Notes: a model not told the origin generated them from the sequence alone. Counted from the first letter of the stretch, positions 40,216-52,549 are shown. The stretch: DNA of 64,000 nt from Phalacrocorax aristotelis (GCF_949628215.1 NC_134277.1:26549179-26613178), one strand, 5' to 3'. Numbers and translations: made by a program.

Positions 40216-40310
40216 GCTCACTCGTGATGACCCTCTGAAACTGTACCGTAAGTTACCTGCCACAGAGCAGGCTCCAAACACAGTCCATGGAAATCTTTAC
40301 TCACCACCAG
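40216..40310 (+). CDS. Candidate internal coding exon, unrecognised spliced gene
   Basis: A textbook acceptor (actaccttctccatctag) and a fair donor (CACCAG|GTAAAT) enclose 95 bases: one base, 31 codons starting LTRDDPLKLYRKLP and ending NLYSPP, then one base. The other two frames have stops within 27 bases. The Pro/Tyr-rich composition is compatible with a low-complexity structural protein, but I cannot name a family. Entry phase 2 fits the exon at 38,427-38,508. The exit in phase 1 fits only the weaker acceptor at 41,300, or an exon not found. Confidence 0.38.
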
Positions 40311-41300
40311 GTAAATGTGTGTCTCTTGGATTAAAGCAGGGGTGAGGAATCCATGGTCTGGTCTCCAGTGTTGTTTTATGAGTCCCAGTCATGAGATCTT
40401 TTTATTCCTTATTCCTGGGTAACATTACACCGTGTAGTACAGGTATGCAATTTGCCAAGTGTGTCTAAAAGGCCTCAGAAAAGACAGAGTTCCTCATCCA
40501 TGCATTAACCAAAAGCAGCTATCATCTATCATGCCAGATGTGTTTCAGCACAGATGAAGCTAAAACATTGCAAAAGAACAGTGGCATTTTAAACGAGCAA
40601 AGACTGCGATTAAAACAAAAGTTCATAATTGTATGTAAAGAGCTTATGTGAGAAGGCCAGTTGGAAAAAGAAGGTTCCTTGTTTCAACTCCTGTCTTTAC
40701 ATATGGAACTGTTTTTGTTGATTCTGTTTCACTGCACTCATTGTGGCATTCTAGCAAAGCATGTTATGACTGAGCCTGGCTGGTAGTTTGACTGATGCAA
40801 TGTAGTTCCAGATTTCAGGAGTGCTTCTTTCTCAGCAGAATGTAATGATATTAGACCTTATATCGATTGCATTTGCTGAAAAAAGCCTACTTTTGTCAGT
40901 TATTTAATAGGTATTTCTTTTGAAATCACAACAAAGGGCTACCAGAAAATAACTGCGCAAAGTTCATAAACCTCTCTGAAGAGTCAACTTTTTTTTGAAA
41001 AACAAGTGGGTTTTGAATTTTCTCTCCAGTGGCAGTTTCAGGCTTCTTGTCTGGTGTATTAAATCAAAGTTGCAAATACGAGTGCTATGTCCATTTGCAG
41101 CTGCTTAATTCTGCTCTGGACCTAGTGTTCCTCACAGCAGAGTCCTCCCTGAGCCTGACTGCCGATTCAGCAATGGCTGGGAATTGGTACTGCAGGAGAT
41201 CCAAATGACATCTGGCTCATTTTTTCCAAATCATTAAAAATATTAGTAGAAAAAAAAATCTGTTCATCCAAGGATAATTTAAGGACTCCTGAGTTGCCAG

Positions 41301-41539
41301 AAGACTTTCTGAAGGTATTGCTAACTTCTGCGAAGTTGTTTCCTAGGAACCCTTCAAATAAATGTAAAGGAACACATACGAAAAGCAGTGATTGTCCACT
41401 TTCATTTCCTAACTATCTGCAAACACAAAACTACTGTAAAATTAGCATGGGATCATCTTATAATCACTGTTCATACAGTGGGCCTGCCATATCCAATGCT
41501 CCTCGTCAGTTTTTCTCCAGTGTAACCTCCCCCATGTAA
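41301..41539 (+). CDS. Possible terminal coding exon with stop codon
   Basis: An open frame of 78 codons ends in TAA at 41,537-41,539. Entering after ttgccag at 41,300 (phase 1) it would join the exon ending at 40,310. A much better acceptor lies at 41,346 (tgctaacttctgcgaagttgtttcctag) but demands phase 2. The carboxyl end is Ser/Asn/Pro-rich and ends SSVTSPM. AATAAA follows at 42,620-42,625. If the candidate exons at 44.5 kb and beyond belong to the same gene, this would be an alternative end or a false call. Confidence 0.22.
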
Positions 41540-42236
41540 TCGCCCAGAACTTGTAAAAAGGTACGAAAGGAGATCTGATTTCAGCTTACACAGGATAATA
41601 TAAATTAGCCAGTTGTAGATCTAGTGCAAAATGGAATCAGTCCCATAAAATGGAAAGAGGGGCTTCACCTCTGTAAGAAGTATTTACCTCATGATACCTT
41701 TTGCCTTAACAGTTCCTGTTATTTTTATTGCAATCAACTGAAAACAGCTTAGTTTAGTAAATACTTACCACTTTTGATGCTTCAAACTAAGCCGAAATCC
41801 ATACCTTTAAGTGCTGGAGACTGCTAAAATGTCTAAATCAGCCCAATTAATTTGTAACCAGCCAGTGTGGTGGGAAACATTTGTTCTACTTTCTTATTAG
41901 CCTAATCTTACCCTTTAAAATAACATTCACTTTTTTCTATCAAAGCTATAAGTGTATTGCTAATTTCCTGTAGTCAATAATTTTATGCATGTGTAAAAAA
42001 TGGCTATACAAAATAAGATAATGAGGAAGTGATATTTTTGGCATTCTCCTCTATAGGGACTAAAGGGTTCAGTGTTATCCCCTTTGCAGATACAAATGAA
42101 TATGCTTGTTATATAGAAGTCCAATCCTATGAAAGAAGCTCTTGTGAGAAACTAGTCACCATAAGATGTTGTTTCCAGTGTAAAATGTAGAAGACAAACT
42201 TTAAGCTGACTCATTCAAATGCCTCTTCAGGTATTT

Positions 42237-42330
42237 TATGTACAGGTTATGGGTTATGTACCCATATATTATGGGTTACAAACCATAATATGGTTATATA
42301 AATGGTTATGGGTTATGCCATGGTTGTTTT
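42237..42330. repeat. GGTTATG-type degenerate repeats
   Basis: The motif ggttatgggttatg occurs twice, with ccatatattatgggttac, accataatatggttat and further variants between, giving both direct and inverted local repeats. It resembles neither TTAGGG telomere repeat arrays nor a known mobile element. Confidence 0.6.
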
Positions 42331-42619
42331 ACATGTTTCACAGTATTACAGAACAATCTACCATCAGTTAATTCTGCTTGGTTGAGATGAATTAAGCTCC
42401 TGGGGACCATTTCAAAACTGTGAGATTAACTGCCAATAGGTTGGAGTCTGCAGTTACTAATGACACTGGGTAATTGCTTAAGCAAATACCTCTCATGTAT
42501 CTCCAGTATTTAGAATTATTTTAAGATGATTTTTCTTATTTTAGCTTGTAAAGATGCATCACTCAACACTGATTTGCTTATTTGCCGAAGAGCAGCCATT
42601 AGCACTAATTTGTAAACTT

Positions 42620-42625
42620 AATAAA
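42620..42625 (+). promoter_or_regulatory. AATAAA, possible polyadenylation signal
   Basis: AATAAA lies about 1.1 kb after the possible stop codon at 41,539. The hexamer is frequent by chance in AT-rich DNA, so this is only a possible 3' end. Confidence 0.2.
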
Positions 42626-42961
42626 AAACTTTCTGGAATCCCATATAGTCTGAAGTTTTTCAGGTTTTCTTGGATTTAATTCCATCCCTTATTTTTTCTG
42701 CTTTGTTCTCATTCCAAATGTATTTTTTATCTCTTTTCAGACATGGACATTCTACTAAATTAAAATAAATAAACTGTAATCTTCTGTACTTTAGCAATGT
42801 TCTTCTGTAGGCTCCACAGATAATGGTATAATATTAATTTGTTTTCTCATCTGTGAGCAACTCAGTCTCATTAAGGGTGCATGTATATTGCAGTAACTCA
42901 CAGATTTTCTTTTTTACAAAATCTGAAAAGAGTCAATTCTGGTAACACAAATTCAATATTT

Positions 42962-44296
42962 AATAGAATCATAGAAGCATAGAATCGTTAAGATTGGAAA
43001 AGACCCTTAAGATCATCGAGTCCAACCACTAACCTATCACTGCCGAGCCCACCACTAAACCATATCCTCAAGCACCACGTCTACCCTTCTTTTAAATACC
43101 TCCAGGGATGAAGACACCACCGCCTCCCTGGGCAGCCTGTTCCAATGCCTGACAACCCTTTTGGTGAAGAAGTTTTTCCTAATGTCCAACCTAAACTTCC
43201 CCTGGTGCAGCTTGAGGCCATTTCCTCTTGTCCTATCGCTTGTTACTTGGGAGAAGAGACCGACCCCCGCCTCGCTACAACCTCCTTTCAGTAGTTGTAG
43301 AAAGCGATAAGGTCCCCACTCAGCCTCCTCTTCTTCAGGCTAAACAACCCCAGCTCCCTCAGCTGCTCCTCATAACACTTGCTCTCCAGACCCTTCACCA
43401 ACTTTGTTGCCCTTCTCTGGACACGCTCCAGCACCTCAATGTCCCTCTTGTAGTGAGGGGCCCAAAACTGCACACAGTACTCAAGGTGCGGCCTCACCGG
43501 TGCCAAATACAGGGGCACGATCACCTCCCTGCTCCTGCTGGCCACGCTATTCCTGATACAAGCCAGGATGCCATTGGCCTTCTTGGCCGCCTGAGCACAC
43601 TGCTGGCTCATGTTCAGCCGGCTGTCAGCCAGCACCCCCAGGTCCTTTTCCTCCAGGCAGATCTCCAGCCACTCCTCCCCAAGCCTGTAGCGTTGCATGG
43701 GGTTGTTGTGACCCAAGTGCAGGACCCAGCACTTGGCCTTGTTGAATCTCATACCATTGGCTCTGGCCCAACGATCCAGCCTGTCCAGGTCCCTCTGTGG
43801 GGCCTTCCTGCCCTCCAGCAGATTGACACTTCCACCCAGCTTGGTGTCACCTGCAAACTTACTGAGGGTGCACTCAATCCCCTCATCATCCAGATCATCA
43901 ATGAAGATATTGAACAGGACCGGCCCCAACACTGAGCCCTGGGGAACACCACTCGTGACTGGCCACCAACTGCATTTGACTCCATTCACCACCACTCTCT
44001 GGGCTCAGCCGTCCAGCCAGGTTTTAACCCAGCACAGAGTGCCCTTGTCCAAGCCGTGAGCAGCCAGCTTCTCCAGGAGAATGCTATGGGAGACAGTGTC
44101 AAAGGCCTTACTAAAGTCCAAGTAGACAACGTCCACAGCCTTCCCCTCATCCACTAAGCGGGTCACCTTATCATAGAAGGAGACCAGGTTAGTGAGGCAG
44201 GTCCTCCCTTTCATAAACCCATGCTGGCTGAGCCCGAGCCCCTGGTTGTCCTGCATGTGCTGCATAATGGTATTCAAGATGATCTGCTCCATGGGC
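42962..44296 (-). mobile_element. CR1 LINE, 5'-truncated, antisense
   Basis: The plus strand begins with the complement of the CR1 3' tail (short repeats of an agaatcatag type) and passes through the conserved 3' region ('gatcatcgagtccaaccac', 'tgggcagcctgttccaatg'). It then covers the reverse-transcriptase coding end on the minus strand, stopping abruptly near 44,296. The truncation lies within the RT region, so endonuclease and ORF1 are absent. The copy keeps a nearly intact reading frame for about 335 codons, suggesting it is younger than the other LINE pieces here. No clear target-site duplication is seen, as is common for CR1. Confidence 0.95.
43288..44296 (-). pseudogene. CR1 reverse transcriptase, C-terminal part, broken
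   Basis: This encodes the later RT motifs of the CR1 ORF2 protein, which copies the element's RNA at the target site. Visible motifs in order are [45 protein letters not shown] and the [14 protein letters not shown] region, followed by the Cys/His- and Arg-rich C-terminal part. Two defects are seen. A TGA at about 44,005-44,007 interrupts the frame, which stays open on both sides in the same phase. The catalytic FADD-type motif reads FAGD, with Gly (codon complement at 43,849-43,851) in place of the first catalytic Asp. It cannot make an active enzyme. Confidence 0.92.
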
Positions 44297-44534
44297 TTTG
44301 ATTGTAGGGTTTGTACAGACATATATTTATTTTATTGAAAGATTTACATTTTCAGGGTTGTTTTTCCTACTAATTTACACTGTTTGTAGAAAAAAAAATT
44401 ACTCTGAGTTTAGATCAGATTTTTGGATTATTTGAATCAATACCCTGATGGCTTTCTCTTATCCTACGTGAACCGTATAAATAATGTATTAGAATGCCCC
44501 CTTGAGGAACATTGTCAATGACTATCTATTTCAG

Positions 44535-44655
44535 CCATCATCTTTTGAGGGAGGGATCTGAAAAATCTCCAGTTTTAGTTCACTCCACAACTGACTGCAG
44601 TATTAATTGGTTAGAACAAGACACAGCCTGTTCAGAACAGGGAAAATACAAGGAG
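44535..44655 (+). CDS. Candidate internal coding exon, unrecognised spliced gene
   Basis: A strong acceptor (gactatctatttcag) and strong donor (GGAG|GTAAGA) enclose 121 bases: one base and 40 open codons starting HHLLREGSEK and ending QGKYKE, exiting in phase 0. The other two frames contain TGA early. Composition is polar and Ser/Glu-rich with two Cys. Exit phase 0 is compatible with the acceptor at 50,828. Entry phase 2 is not met by the exon at 40,216, so an exon is missing between them if they belong together. It lies just outside the CR1 insertion, which would be intronic. Confidence 0.36.
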
Positions 44656-44699
44656 GTAAGATTCAGATACCTAGGTCCCTATCTTAAAAGCAGAGGATG

Positions 44700-47600
44700 T
44701 TGTTTTCCTGTTTGGAGTAGGTAAGAAAAAATATCATGTATGTATCTACAAGCTGAGATCAAATGTGTTCATTGCTTGTACAGATCCCCAGCTTTACACC
44801 CCAGACTTCAGGCTCTCACCTCTCACAGCTGTTATTAAGGTCTGTATTCCAGCGTTAGTGTGCAGTTTAGATAAGAAGCTCCCTCCTTGCCACACTTATT
44901 TTTTGTTGGCTACATGGCTGGTGCTGGACTCAAAATGTTTCTCACAGTAATGGAATGGGGAAGAGCTGGGGCAAGTATGATGGAGGTTGCCACTTACACA
45001 GAGTAAAATGGGAGTCAGGAAGGTTTGGGCAGATGAAGAAGGCATGACCAGAAGTTTTACATGTTACTTCTATTAATGGCACAGTTCTAGGCAAGTATAC
45101 ACCCCACTTGGGAGTCACTGGAAGACGAAAAATAAAATTAAAACAAGGGTAAAAACTAACCAGACAATTCACTATTTTTTTAAAGCAAGGCTGCAGAAGA
45201 CAACAACCAAAACCAGCCTTACCTCAGTCCAGTATCTCTCAATTGACTAGGGCACTGTCTCCTCCCCAGGTGCAGTGGAATTTAATCCTATGCATTATTC
45301 AGCAAGAAGGACAAGATTTTCTTTGGAGGAACACTTATGGGTCATAGGACTTCTTTCTGAGAGACCTTCACGTGTCATAAATAGAGAATAAAGAAAGGGC
45401 AGAAGAGTGCTGAAACTGGAGGTTTTGTCTTTCCTTTATTGTATCTGGAGGTGTTAGAAGCTCTCCTTCCCTGTGAGGCAGGAGAATGGCATCTCAGACT
45501 GTAGCCTACATCCTCAGCAGTCACCATCTGCTAGTAGACATAATAACCCTCCTGCCTGCATTCTTCTGATATTTGGCATAAGTGATAATGATAAGAAGGG
45601 AGATGGTGGTACAGATCAGAGACATAGAATAACTTCTGATCAGTGCTGATATACACCAGCAGAGGACTTGGCCCAGTGCTCCTTACCTAGGGAGACAGAA
45701 GATGATACTTGCCTCCCTGTTGAAAACAAAATAATTTAAATCCCTGAATATTTTACTAATATGTGATTCAGGATGACATAGCTGGATAAGATAACCAATT
45801 TCCTAAAATGAATCAATGTAACCCAGCTGTCTCATTTAAGGATGATTTAAAACTAATGAAAAATGAAAATGGCATTTTTAAAAACTTAAACCAAAAAAAA
45901 TAACAAGAAATTCTGAAGATTTGAACTAACTTAATGAGAATGCACAACATTTTTTAGGAAACTGGTTGAATTTGCTGATCTGAAACCATCTGAATGAGCA
46001 CTGAGTCCATAGTTCATCTCTGCCATAACTCTAACTTGAGGTTTCATTCTCTGGAATTACAGTGGCCTGAACATGGCTGAGAGTGCTTAGACAAACTAAT
46101 GTCACCCATTTAAGGAGCTTGTGAGTCACACTAGAGGAAATACACCTCACATCTCTCACTAAAAAGAGCTGAATAGTTAAAAACTATTAAATAGCACTGA
46201 AATCTCTTCTGAACAGTCAGACAGAAATTTGCCCTGACCATCATAGACCTTATCAGTTGTTTGAGCATTGTAGCTTTTCCTTTGATCTGTTTTTAGGAAA
46301 GAAAACAGGAGAAGGTTGAATTCTTCAGATGTTTCTCGACATATGTGACTGTTACAGTTTCAATCCTGAAGAGAGTGCAGAAGAAATGGTCATTGTAACC
46401 TTGAAACACAGCATCTGAAAAAAAACCACAAACAAAAAGCCCAAAACACTTAAAAACAAAGCACCTGTGGTTTCTGGCTGGATAACAGTGTATCAGCCAA
46501 AATAGCTGTTTTAACAATTCTGGCTCTGGTGAGCTATCTCCCCATAATTCATTTCATAGTTGGGAAAAAATGTAGCATTTTCTGACATCACCTTAGTGCA
46601 GTTTTGGACACATTGTACCGCAGAGAATCCAACAATAACCACTTAATCTTCCTCTCCATGATTTAAGAAGAGTCCAGTGACCAGGACTGCATAAGGTGGC
46701 AATACATGTTCATTTGGACTTTTTGGTTCAAAATATAGGCACAAATAATAAATGTGCATTTGAGTATAAATTAAATTGTATCTATGAACTTGTATTCTTT
46801 CTCTTTCCCTGCTATTAATAACAAATCGAAGTATCAGACCCAGAAGTTTCAGAGGCCAGAATCTGAAAACTAGATGTCGAACTCTGTGGGAGAGGAGAAA
46901 GGTGTCATCTCTCAGTTTTGTGGCTTGGAGATATACTTTAAGTGTTATCACTCAGTTTTTTTGTGGGTTTTTTTTCTTCTCTCCCATCCCTGTCTCAGTG
47001 GTAACTGCCTCATGCCCTATTACTTGTTTATTACTAATTTTAAACCACAGGCTCAATCACTCAACTGGGCTCAGAATTCCTCTGTGTCACATGAGTAAAA
47101 TCTGTGAACTTCAGCTGGCAGATCTTCCTCCACAGCTGAGCGAGTCATTGCAGAAGGAACTGTTTTGGAGAGGAAGTGATCTTCCCACCAGAAATTGACT
47201 GCAATTCTAGGACAATAATTACTACAAGGACAGCGGTAAAATCCTGATTCTGACCTTGGCCATCCTGACACAAATCCTGAACATGACCCCTTTGAGTTAG
47301 CTACCCTGAATGTGTAGGTGGAAGAATATAACTAGACTTTTTCTTCTACAGGGAAACAGGGATCCATTCTGAGAATGCTCTGGTGTTTTGCACCATGTGA
47401 GAGCTTTCTGCTGAGAAAATAGCAGGTGGCAGTCAGCCTGCCATTTCTGACATATTTGGCTTTACCTGATCTGATTTAAGACAGATTAGAGAAAGTGATG
47501 CAGATGGACACAGGCCTATGAAGGGAAGACAGGGGATGCAGCAAATGCAAAGGGGGCAGGGATGATGCCCATTCAGTTCTACCTGGCTGCCTGTCTCCAG

Positions 47601-49980
47601 GGTGACTGTCATTATCGGGGAAAACAACCAAGTCCTATTTTTAACTTGAGTAAAAAAAGCAATTGTCCTCTAGTTTATACTGAAAACCAATCAAATAGCA
47701 ACTCCTATCTGGGAGAGAATGTCTAAGATTCTGCAAGATCAACTGGTAGAGAATGGCCCAAGAATTACAAATCTAAACAAAAACTCAGTTGTCTATTGAC
47801 ATAAATCTTTCCAGACTCCTCCACTGTTCCTCTGTCTAGCATCATTTAGAATTGAGAGGGAAGGGGATATGGAGATGGGAAGTGAAATGGACACAGAAAG
47901 GAGAAGATAAAAGTAGAGAGCAGCAGAAAGAGGTGGAGAAAACAACCGCAAAATTCTGCTAAAAAGATCTTAAAAATTGCATGTCACATCCAATTCTTCA
48001 AACATAACCCATGACAGAGCAGCAATGTAAACTTTCTCATGATCCAGTCTTCAGTTTCTTCACATATTGCATAAAAGGGAACATTCATAAAGGGATTATG
48101 AAGACTAACAAATGATTAATGACTATTATATATATGCTACAGACCTGAATGCTATGTGCTACACCTGGCTTTAGGTATAGCAGTAGAAGTGTTACATACA
48201 GTTAGAAGCCATACTATAAACCTTGAATCCTTTATTAGGAACTTACTTGATTTTGCAATTCAGCTTTAATGTAATACAGATGATTTAAAAATTGTCAAAG
48301 ATGAAAAGTCTCATCATCTCTATAACCAACTAATTGCAGTTGAAAAGTCATATTCCTGAGGTAATATTTTAATTTTCACTGACAAAACATCAGGAAAAAG
48401 TGATCTAGCTGGTATTTAATAGGAACACTACAGCAAGATTTCTCAGCACTGTAGGTAAAACCAATAACATTGCCTACAGCTGAAGTACTCTGATGCTTTA
48501 TAAGGCTATATATATATAAGGCTATAATTTTATTAAAATATGACTTCTGGAATTAAATTATCCATATCCCCTGCCTCAGTCTTGTTAGCCTATGTTGCAG
48601 CAGAAACATTTCAGATGCCTCCAAGAAATAGATCACCAGCAGTATATTATCTTTCCATTATAAATTCTTAAAAGGGCTTTTGTGAACAGGTCTAAACGCC
48701 ATATTTTGCTGCAGGGATGTGTGAAGGACATGACTTCTTGGAGTCTAGAAAATCTTATCAAATTAGACCAGTCTGTAAGAATTTGAACAACCTGGGCTTT
48801 GCTTGCTTAAATCCTGAAATAATCTGTCTCATCTGATCATGCTTACAATCATGCCTATAATAATGATCATCACAATCTTCTGCCTGGATGCTAATTAGAC
48901 CATGGCCAAAGACAAGCTTTCACTGCTGTAGCTAGACTCCAAGGCAAAGAGCCTCCTAATAGTCTGCCCATAAAGTTCAGGGAACACCCTGGATGAAGTG
49001 ACCATGGAGGAGAAATGAGGCACTTGGGTTGTGGTAATAGCCTATGAAGGAAATGATAAGACTGAGACTGGGAGTCAGGACTGTTAGAAGTATAATGAAA
49101 AACCAGGACCAGCTGAGCAAGTATGGGGTTGACAGCTGGGACTCATACCAGGAATGATGGAGAAAGAAGATGGGATGAGGAATAGAGTGAGAAGAGACAA
49201 GCTAGCTACTGGAACAAGCAACTCCAGACAGAATCATGCAGAGTTTAAGCAAACAGGGTGACTGTGATCACAAATGACCCTGAAGATCATCCATAGAAGT
49301 AGGATGGACATGCTTAACGTCTCAGTGGTTGATGTGTGAATGATTGTTTAAGATACTGATATGTGTGATCAGTATCTTCATCCTTTGTAATAGCGCTGAC
49401 ATTTAAAGCCAAAAATGTGACAACAGATTATATCACAACTTCTGGGGTTCAGCCCACTGACTGATTATGTGCTTCAGATTCAGTTTATCATAATATAGAA
49501 CAGCGCTGCTTAAAAATTGGCTGGAAAAGGTGCAAATTCCCATGCAGCATAAGTTGACTGAAAAACCTTCACAGTTTTATGGGAAAATCTGCTTCCGACT
49601 GCATATTAAAAAACAAAATTCTTGAGAATTAATGCGAATAACTAAAAAATAATCTCAACACAATTCTAATGTGTACAATTTCACACAAAAGACATATGCA
49701 CTTTCAGATCAATATTCACATAAGAATAAAATAGGGAGCATTTTCATTTATTTTACTATGACTAGAAGAATGGTGTCCACAGAACTTTAGGGAAATGGGT
49801 TTCACTATAGTCAGTCAAAGGATGATTCCTTAAACTCAAGTGCTAACTTATGGCATGGGATTTTTAGACAGTTTTCTCAACTTCCTTTTGCATTGTCAAA
49901 TCAAACAATTAACTCTGCTGGAGGGAGATGGCTACAGCCATGTTTCTCAGCTTCTTTCCTGAAGTGCAGTGTAAGATGAA
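44700..49980. other. AT-rich region, only weak exon-like blocks
   Basis: No gene is firmly supported. Good acceptors precede open stretches at 44,784 (starting IPSFTPQ, phase 0) and 46,297 (starting ERKQEKVEFF), but neither has a good donor. An open stretch ending near 47,200 looks protein-like but has no donor. A perfect hairpin is at 49,350-49,378. The rest shows no recognised repeat. Confidence 0.35.
49350..49378. repeat. Perfect inverted repeat, 11-bp arms, 7-base loop
   Basis: The arms aagatactgat and atcagtatctt are exact reverse complements around atgtgtg. There is no T-run after it and no neighbouring gene, so it is listed only as a structure-forming sequence. Confidence 0.85.
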
Positions 49981-49987
49981 GATCCTA

Positions 49988-50055
49988 TTTTTTAAATTAA
50001 TTAATTAATTAATTAATAATCAATTAATTAATTATTAATTAAGCGTAATTAATTT
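49988..50055. repeat. TTAA/ATTA microsatellite palindrome
   Basis: About 65 bases consist almost only of repeated AATT/TTAA units with two interruptions (aatc and gcg). The array is self-complementary and could form a cruciform. It is a simple-sequence repeat that is likely to vary in length. Confidence 0.9.
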
Positions 50056-50827
50056 TTATGTTAGAAAATCAAGTATTAAAAACTAGCATTACATCTTGTA
50101 GACAAAATATTGATTCTACGACAGCAAATGAAAACTGTTTAGGTGGTATGGACAAAGACAGAAAATGTGCAAATTTTCAAATACTATCATACACAAAAAT
50201 AATCAAATTTGCTGCTGTATATGTCAACAGTTGGCAACAAATAACATAGGGAGCAAGTAAGCTAGTAATAGATGTCTCAAAGAAATTTTAGTATAATAGA
50301 GTGTTTAGTAAAACTTCACTGTCATAGTGTAATGATTTTTAAAGTCACGTCAATTATTGAAGTCAACAGACTTAACTGGCATAAAATCCACAAAATCCTT
50401 ACACTGTGCCTATATTTGGAAGGAAGAAATGTTAATGGTGACTTCAATTATTTGTCTTTTGAGAGAAATAGCTGCCTCTTGATGCTTTTGAACATGTCTC
50501 AGACAAATCCAAGACCTTTAACAGCAATTGTTATGGTGTCTAACTTTTGTTCCAGGCAGGCTAAGACTACAGACACAGAGCCAACTCTGCATCTGGCCTA
50601 ACTCCACGCACAAAATTTGGCCAAAGATAAACTTGTCACATTGATCTGAAGTACAGTTCAGGTCCTGTGTGGTGCTCGGGGCTCATCCAGAGCAAGTTGT
50701 AATACAGGAAGTCTGTATTTGGAGCTGAAGACTTTGGATTACTATTCTTTCTATGACTTCCATATAAATGACTGAGCGTGCTTTTTTCTAGGGTTATTAC
50801 AATTGAGTATTTCTCTATTTATCATAG

Positions 50828-51070
50828 CTGTTTACTAAAACAAATCACAAATTGTCATTTGTTTTTATGGATACTACACAAACACCAGAGAAGGTGTCCT
50901 ATTGTAAAGACTGCCTGGGTAGATTGAAGGAGAAAAAAAAAGTACAAGTAAAGTTGCCATATATCAACCGAATACATCCTGACAATGTCAATTCTGAGAA
51001 TGTTTTTCTAAAACTAAAAGAAAAGAGACTTCTAAACTGTCCCTCAGGTTTTCTATTTTCAATCATTTAG
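50828..51070 (+). CDS. Possible coding exon, Lys-rich, unrecognised gene
   Basis: An excellent acceptor (gtatttctctatttatcatag) is followed by 80 open codons in phase 0, starting LFTKTNHK, passing a CxxC pair (YCKDCLGRL) and a Lys-rich stretch, and ending in TAG at 51,068-51,070. No consensus donor is present. Weak ones are GAAG|GTGTCC at 50,890 (phase 0) and TCAG|GTTTTC near 51,043. Phase 0 entry fits the exit of the candidate exon at 44,655. It could be a chance frame, since comparable lengths occur elsewhere in this sequence. Confidence 0.24.
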   Translation: MFTKTNHKLSFVFMDTTQTPEKVSYCKDCLGRLKEKKKVQVKLPYINRIHPDNVNSENVFLKLKEKRLLNCPSGFLFSII

Positions 51071-51086
51071 TTTATTGCATATATAG

Positions 51087-51284
51087 AAATTGTTCTGGAA
51101 ACAGGTCTTGCAGAGTTACAGTGCAGAAAATAAAGGTCCTGTGACCCAGCTGAGGAACAAAGCTTATGAAGATTACGCACAGGAAACACCAGGGAGGAAA
51201 GCATGGAAAACAGATTTGAGAGAGGCAGATAAATGGAAAACAAAAGCTGGCATCTTTGACGCACCATATGGAGTGATGGGGTGA
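51087..51284 (+). CDS. Possible coding exon, highly charged, unrecognised gene
   Basis: After an acceptor-like atatatag, 65 codons stay open to TGA at 51,282-51,284. The translation is strongly charged (many Lys, Arg, Glu and Asp, with YEDYAQETPGRK and DLREADKWKTK) and looks like coiled or extended protein. A weak donor (GGA|GTGATG) near the end exits in phase 0, fitting the acceptor at 52,458. Without homology its coding status is open. Confidence 0.26.
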   Translation, partial: KLFWKQVLQSYSAENKGPVTQLRNKAYEDYAQETPGRKAWKTDLREADKWKTKAGIFDAPYGVMG

Positions 51285-52458
51285 CATAAAAAGAGGCAAA
51301 ATAGTCCAAATACTGTGGACTTGGTAGGCAAGGCCAACAAGTTTGTTTGCAGCAGTTATTTCAGAGATTCAGATTGGAAGGATGATAAATATTTATGAGG
51401 AAGCTTTTAAATTGCCATGGTGAAAAAACATGGTCAGTCTTTAAAGGCATCACTATTTTGTGTCAGCATTGAACGTAAGATACTCTGATTAGTGTATATT
51501 TTATACCAGATGGTATAAACTGTTCTCTTATTGGAGTAAGGAAACTGTGTTCTTTGTACACTTACAAGTTCTCCATTTTCCATTACATCTTCTGAGACTC
51601 TGATATTTCCACACATGACTAAGGTCTCAGCAATATATACAATTGTGCAAAAGCACATGCAAAAGCCCTTTATTTCTTGTTGTTTAAATGCTTCTGAAAT
51701 AACAAAATGAAAATCTTTAAACCCAGTCCACAGAAGGCAACTTAACTAAGCTGTGGTAATCCACCTCCGCAGAACTTCAGTTTAAGTTGTTGCATTTTAT
51801 GTTTACAGCTCCAATAATGTCTTGTGTGAGGATCTGAATGCTTAACTGGTTTCTGTAGGAGTAAACTGGAAGGCACAGGTGAGTTGTTTGGTACTGACCA
51901 TAAGGAATGCAAGCATAGGTTTTGGCAGATTCCCTGGGTCTGGGTGGTTTCTGAACACCCTGTCTGAGACAGTGGCTGGTGAGTTAGCCAAGCTGCATAA
52001 GAACAACTTAGCCATCCGTTTCTCTTTACAGGTACAAGTAAGATAAAAGAGTGTGAGAATCCACGTAGCACACCTTAGTACAGAGCAGAAGGGAGGCAGT
52101 TTGTATAGTTTGTTCAAGAGTCCTGGTGCCAGTCTGTAGCTGGGATAAGCACTTTTCAGTGCACACCCTTAGCTCTAGATAGTCCATCTCCTTGCAGCAG
52201 GTCAATGCTGCAGTCATGGGATTCTCACTCTTTATATTCAAGATTTGTTTCTCTACTCCCTAAATACTGGTACATATTTGGGGTAGTTCTGTGGTAAAGG
52301 GGAAAGAGCACCTATACTTGAAACCTCAAATCTTTCTCCAGCAGCAGGCTGTAGGCAGAATGGCTTTCAGTAGGCTAAAAATGCAATTAACTCCCCAACT
52401 TGGTGAACAGGTATCACTACTGATTACACCTCCGTGGAAGCTCCCCATACTGATACAG

Positions 52459-52549
52459 ACACATTTAGCAGAAGAACATCAAAAATACAAAAATATAGTA
52501 CGGAAAAAGAGTCTTCAGTGGCCAGCGAGTGTAAGCTTCCTTTATCAAG
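52459..52549 (+). CDS. Candidate internal coding exon, unrecognised spliced gene
   Basis: Acceptor ccatactgatacag and very strong donor TCAAG|GTAAGG enclose 91 bases. In phase 0 they give 30 codons starting THLAEEHQKYKN and ending SVSFLYQ, plus one base. A second frame (entry phase 1) is also open, so the frame is ambiguous. The phase 0 reading exits in phase 1 and joins cleanly to the strong acceptor at 52,835, making a Gly codon at the junction and leaving a 286-base intron. Confidence 0.3.

Noticed and set aside
43228..43935. Plus-strand ORF of 235 codons
   Set aside because: It is the antisense shadow of the CR1 reverse transcriptase on the minus strand.
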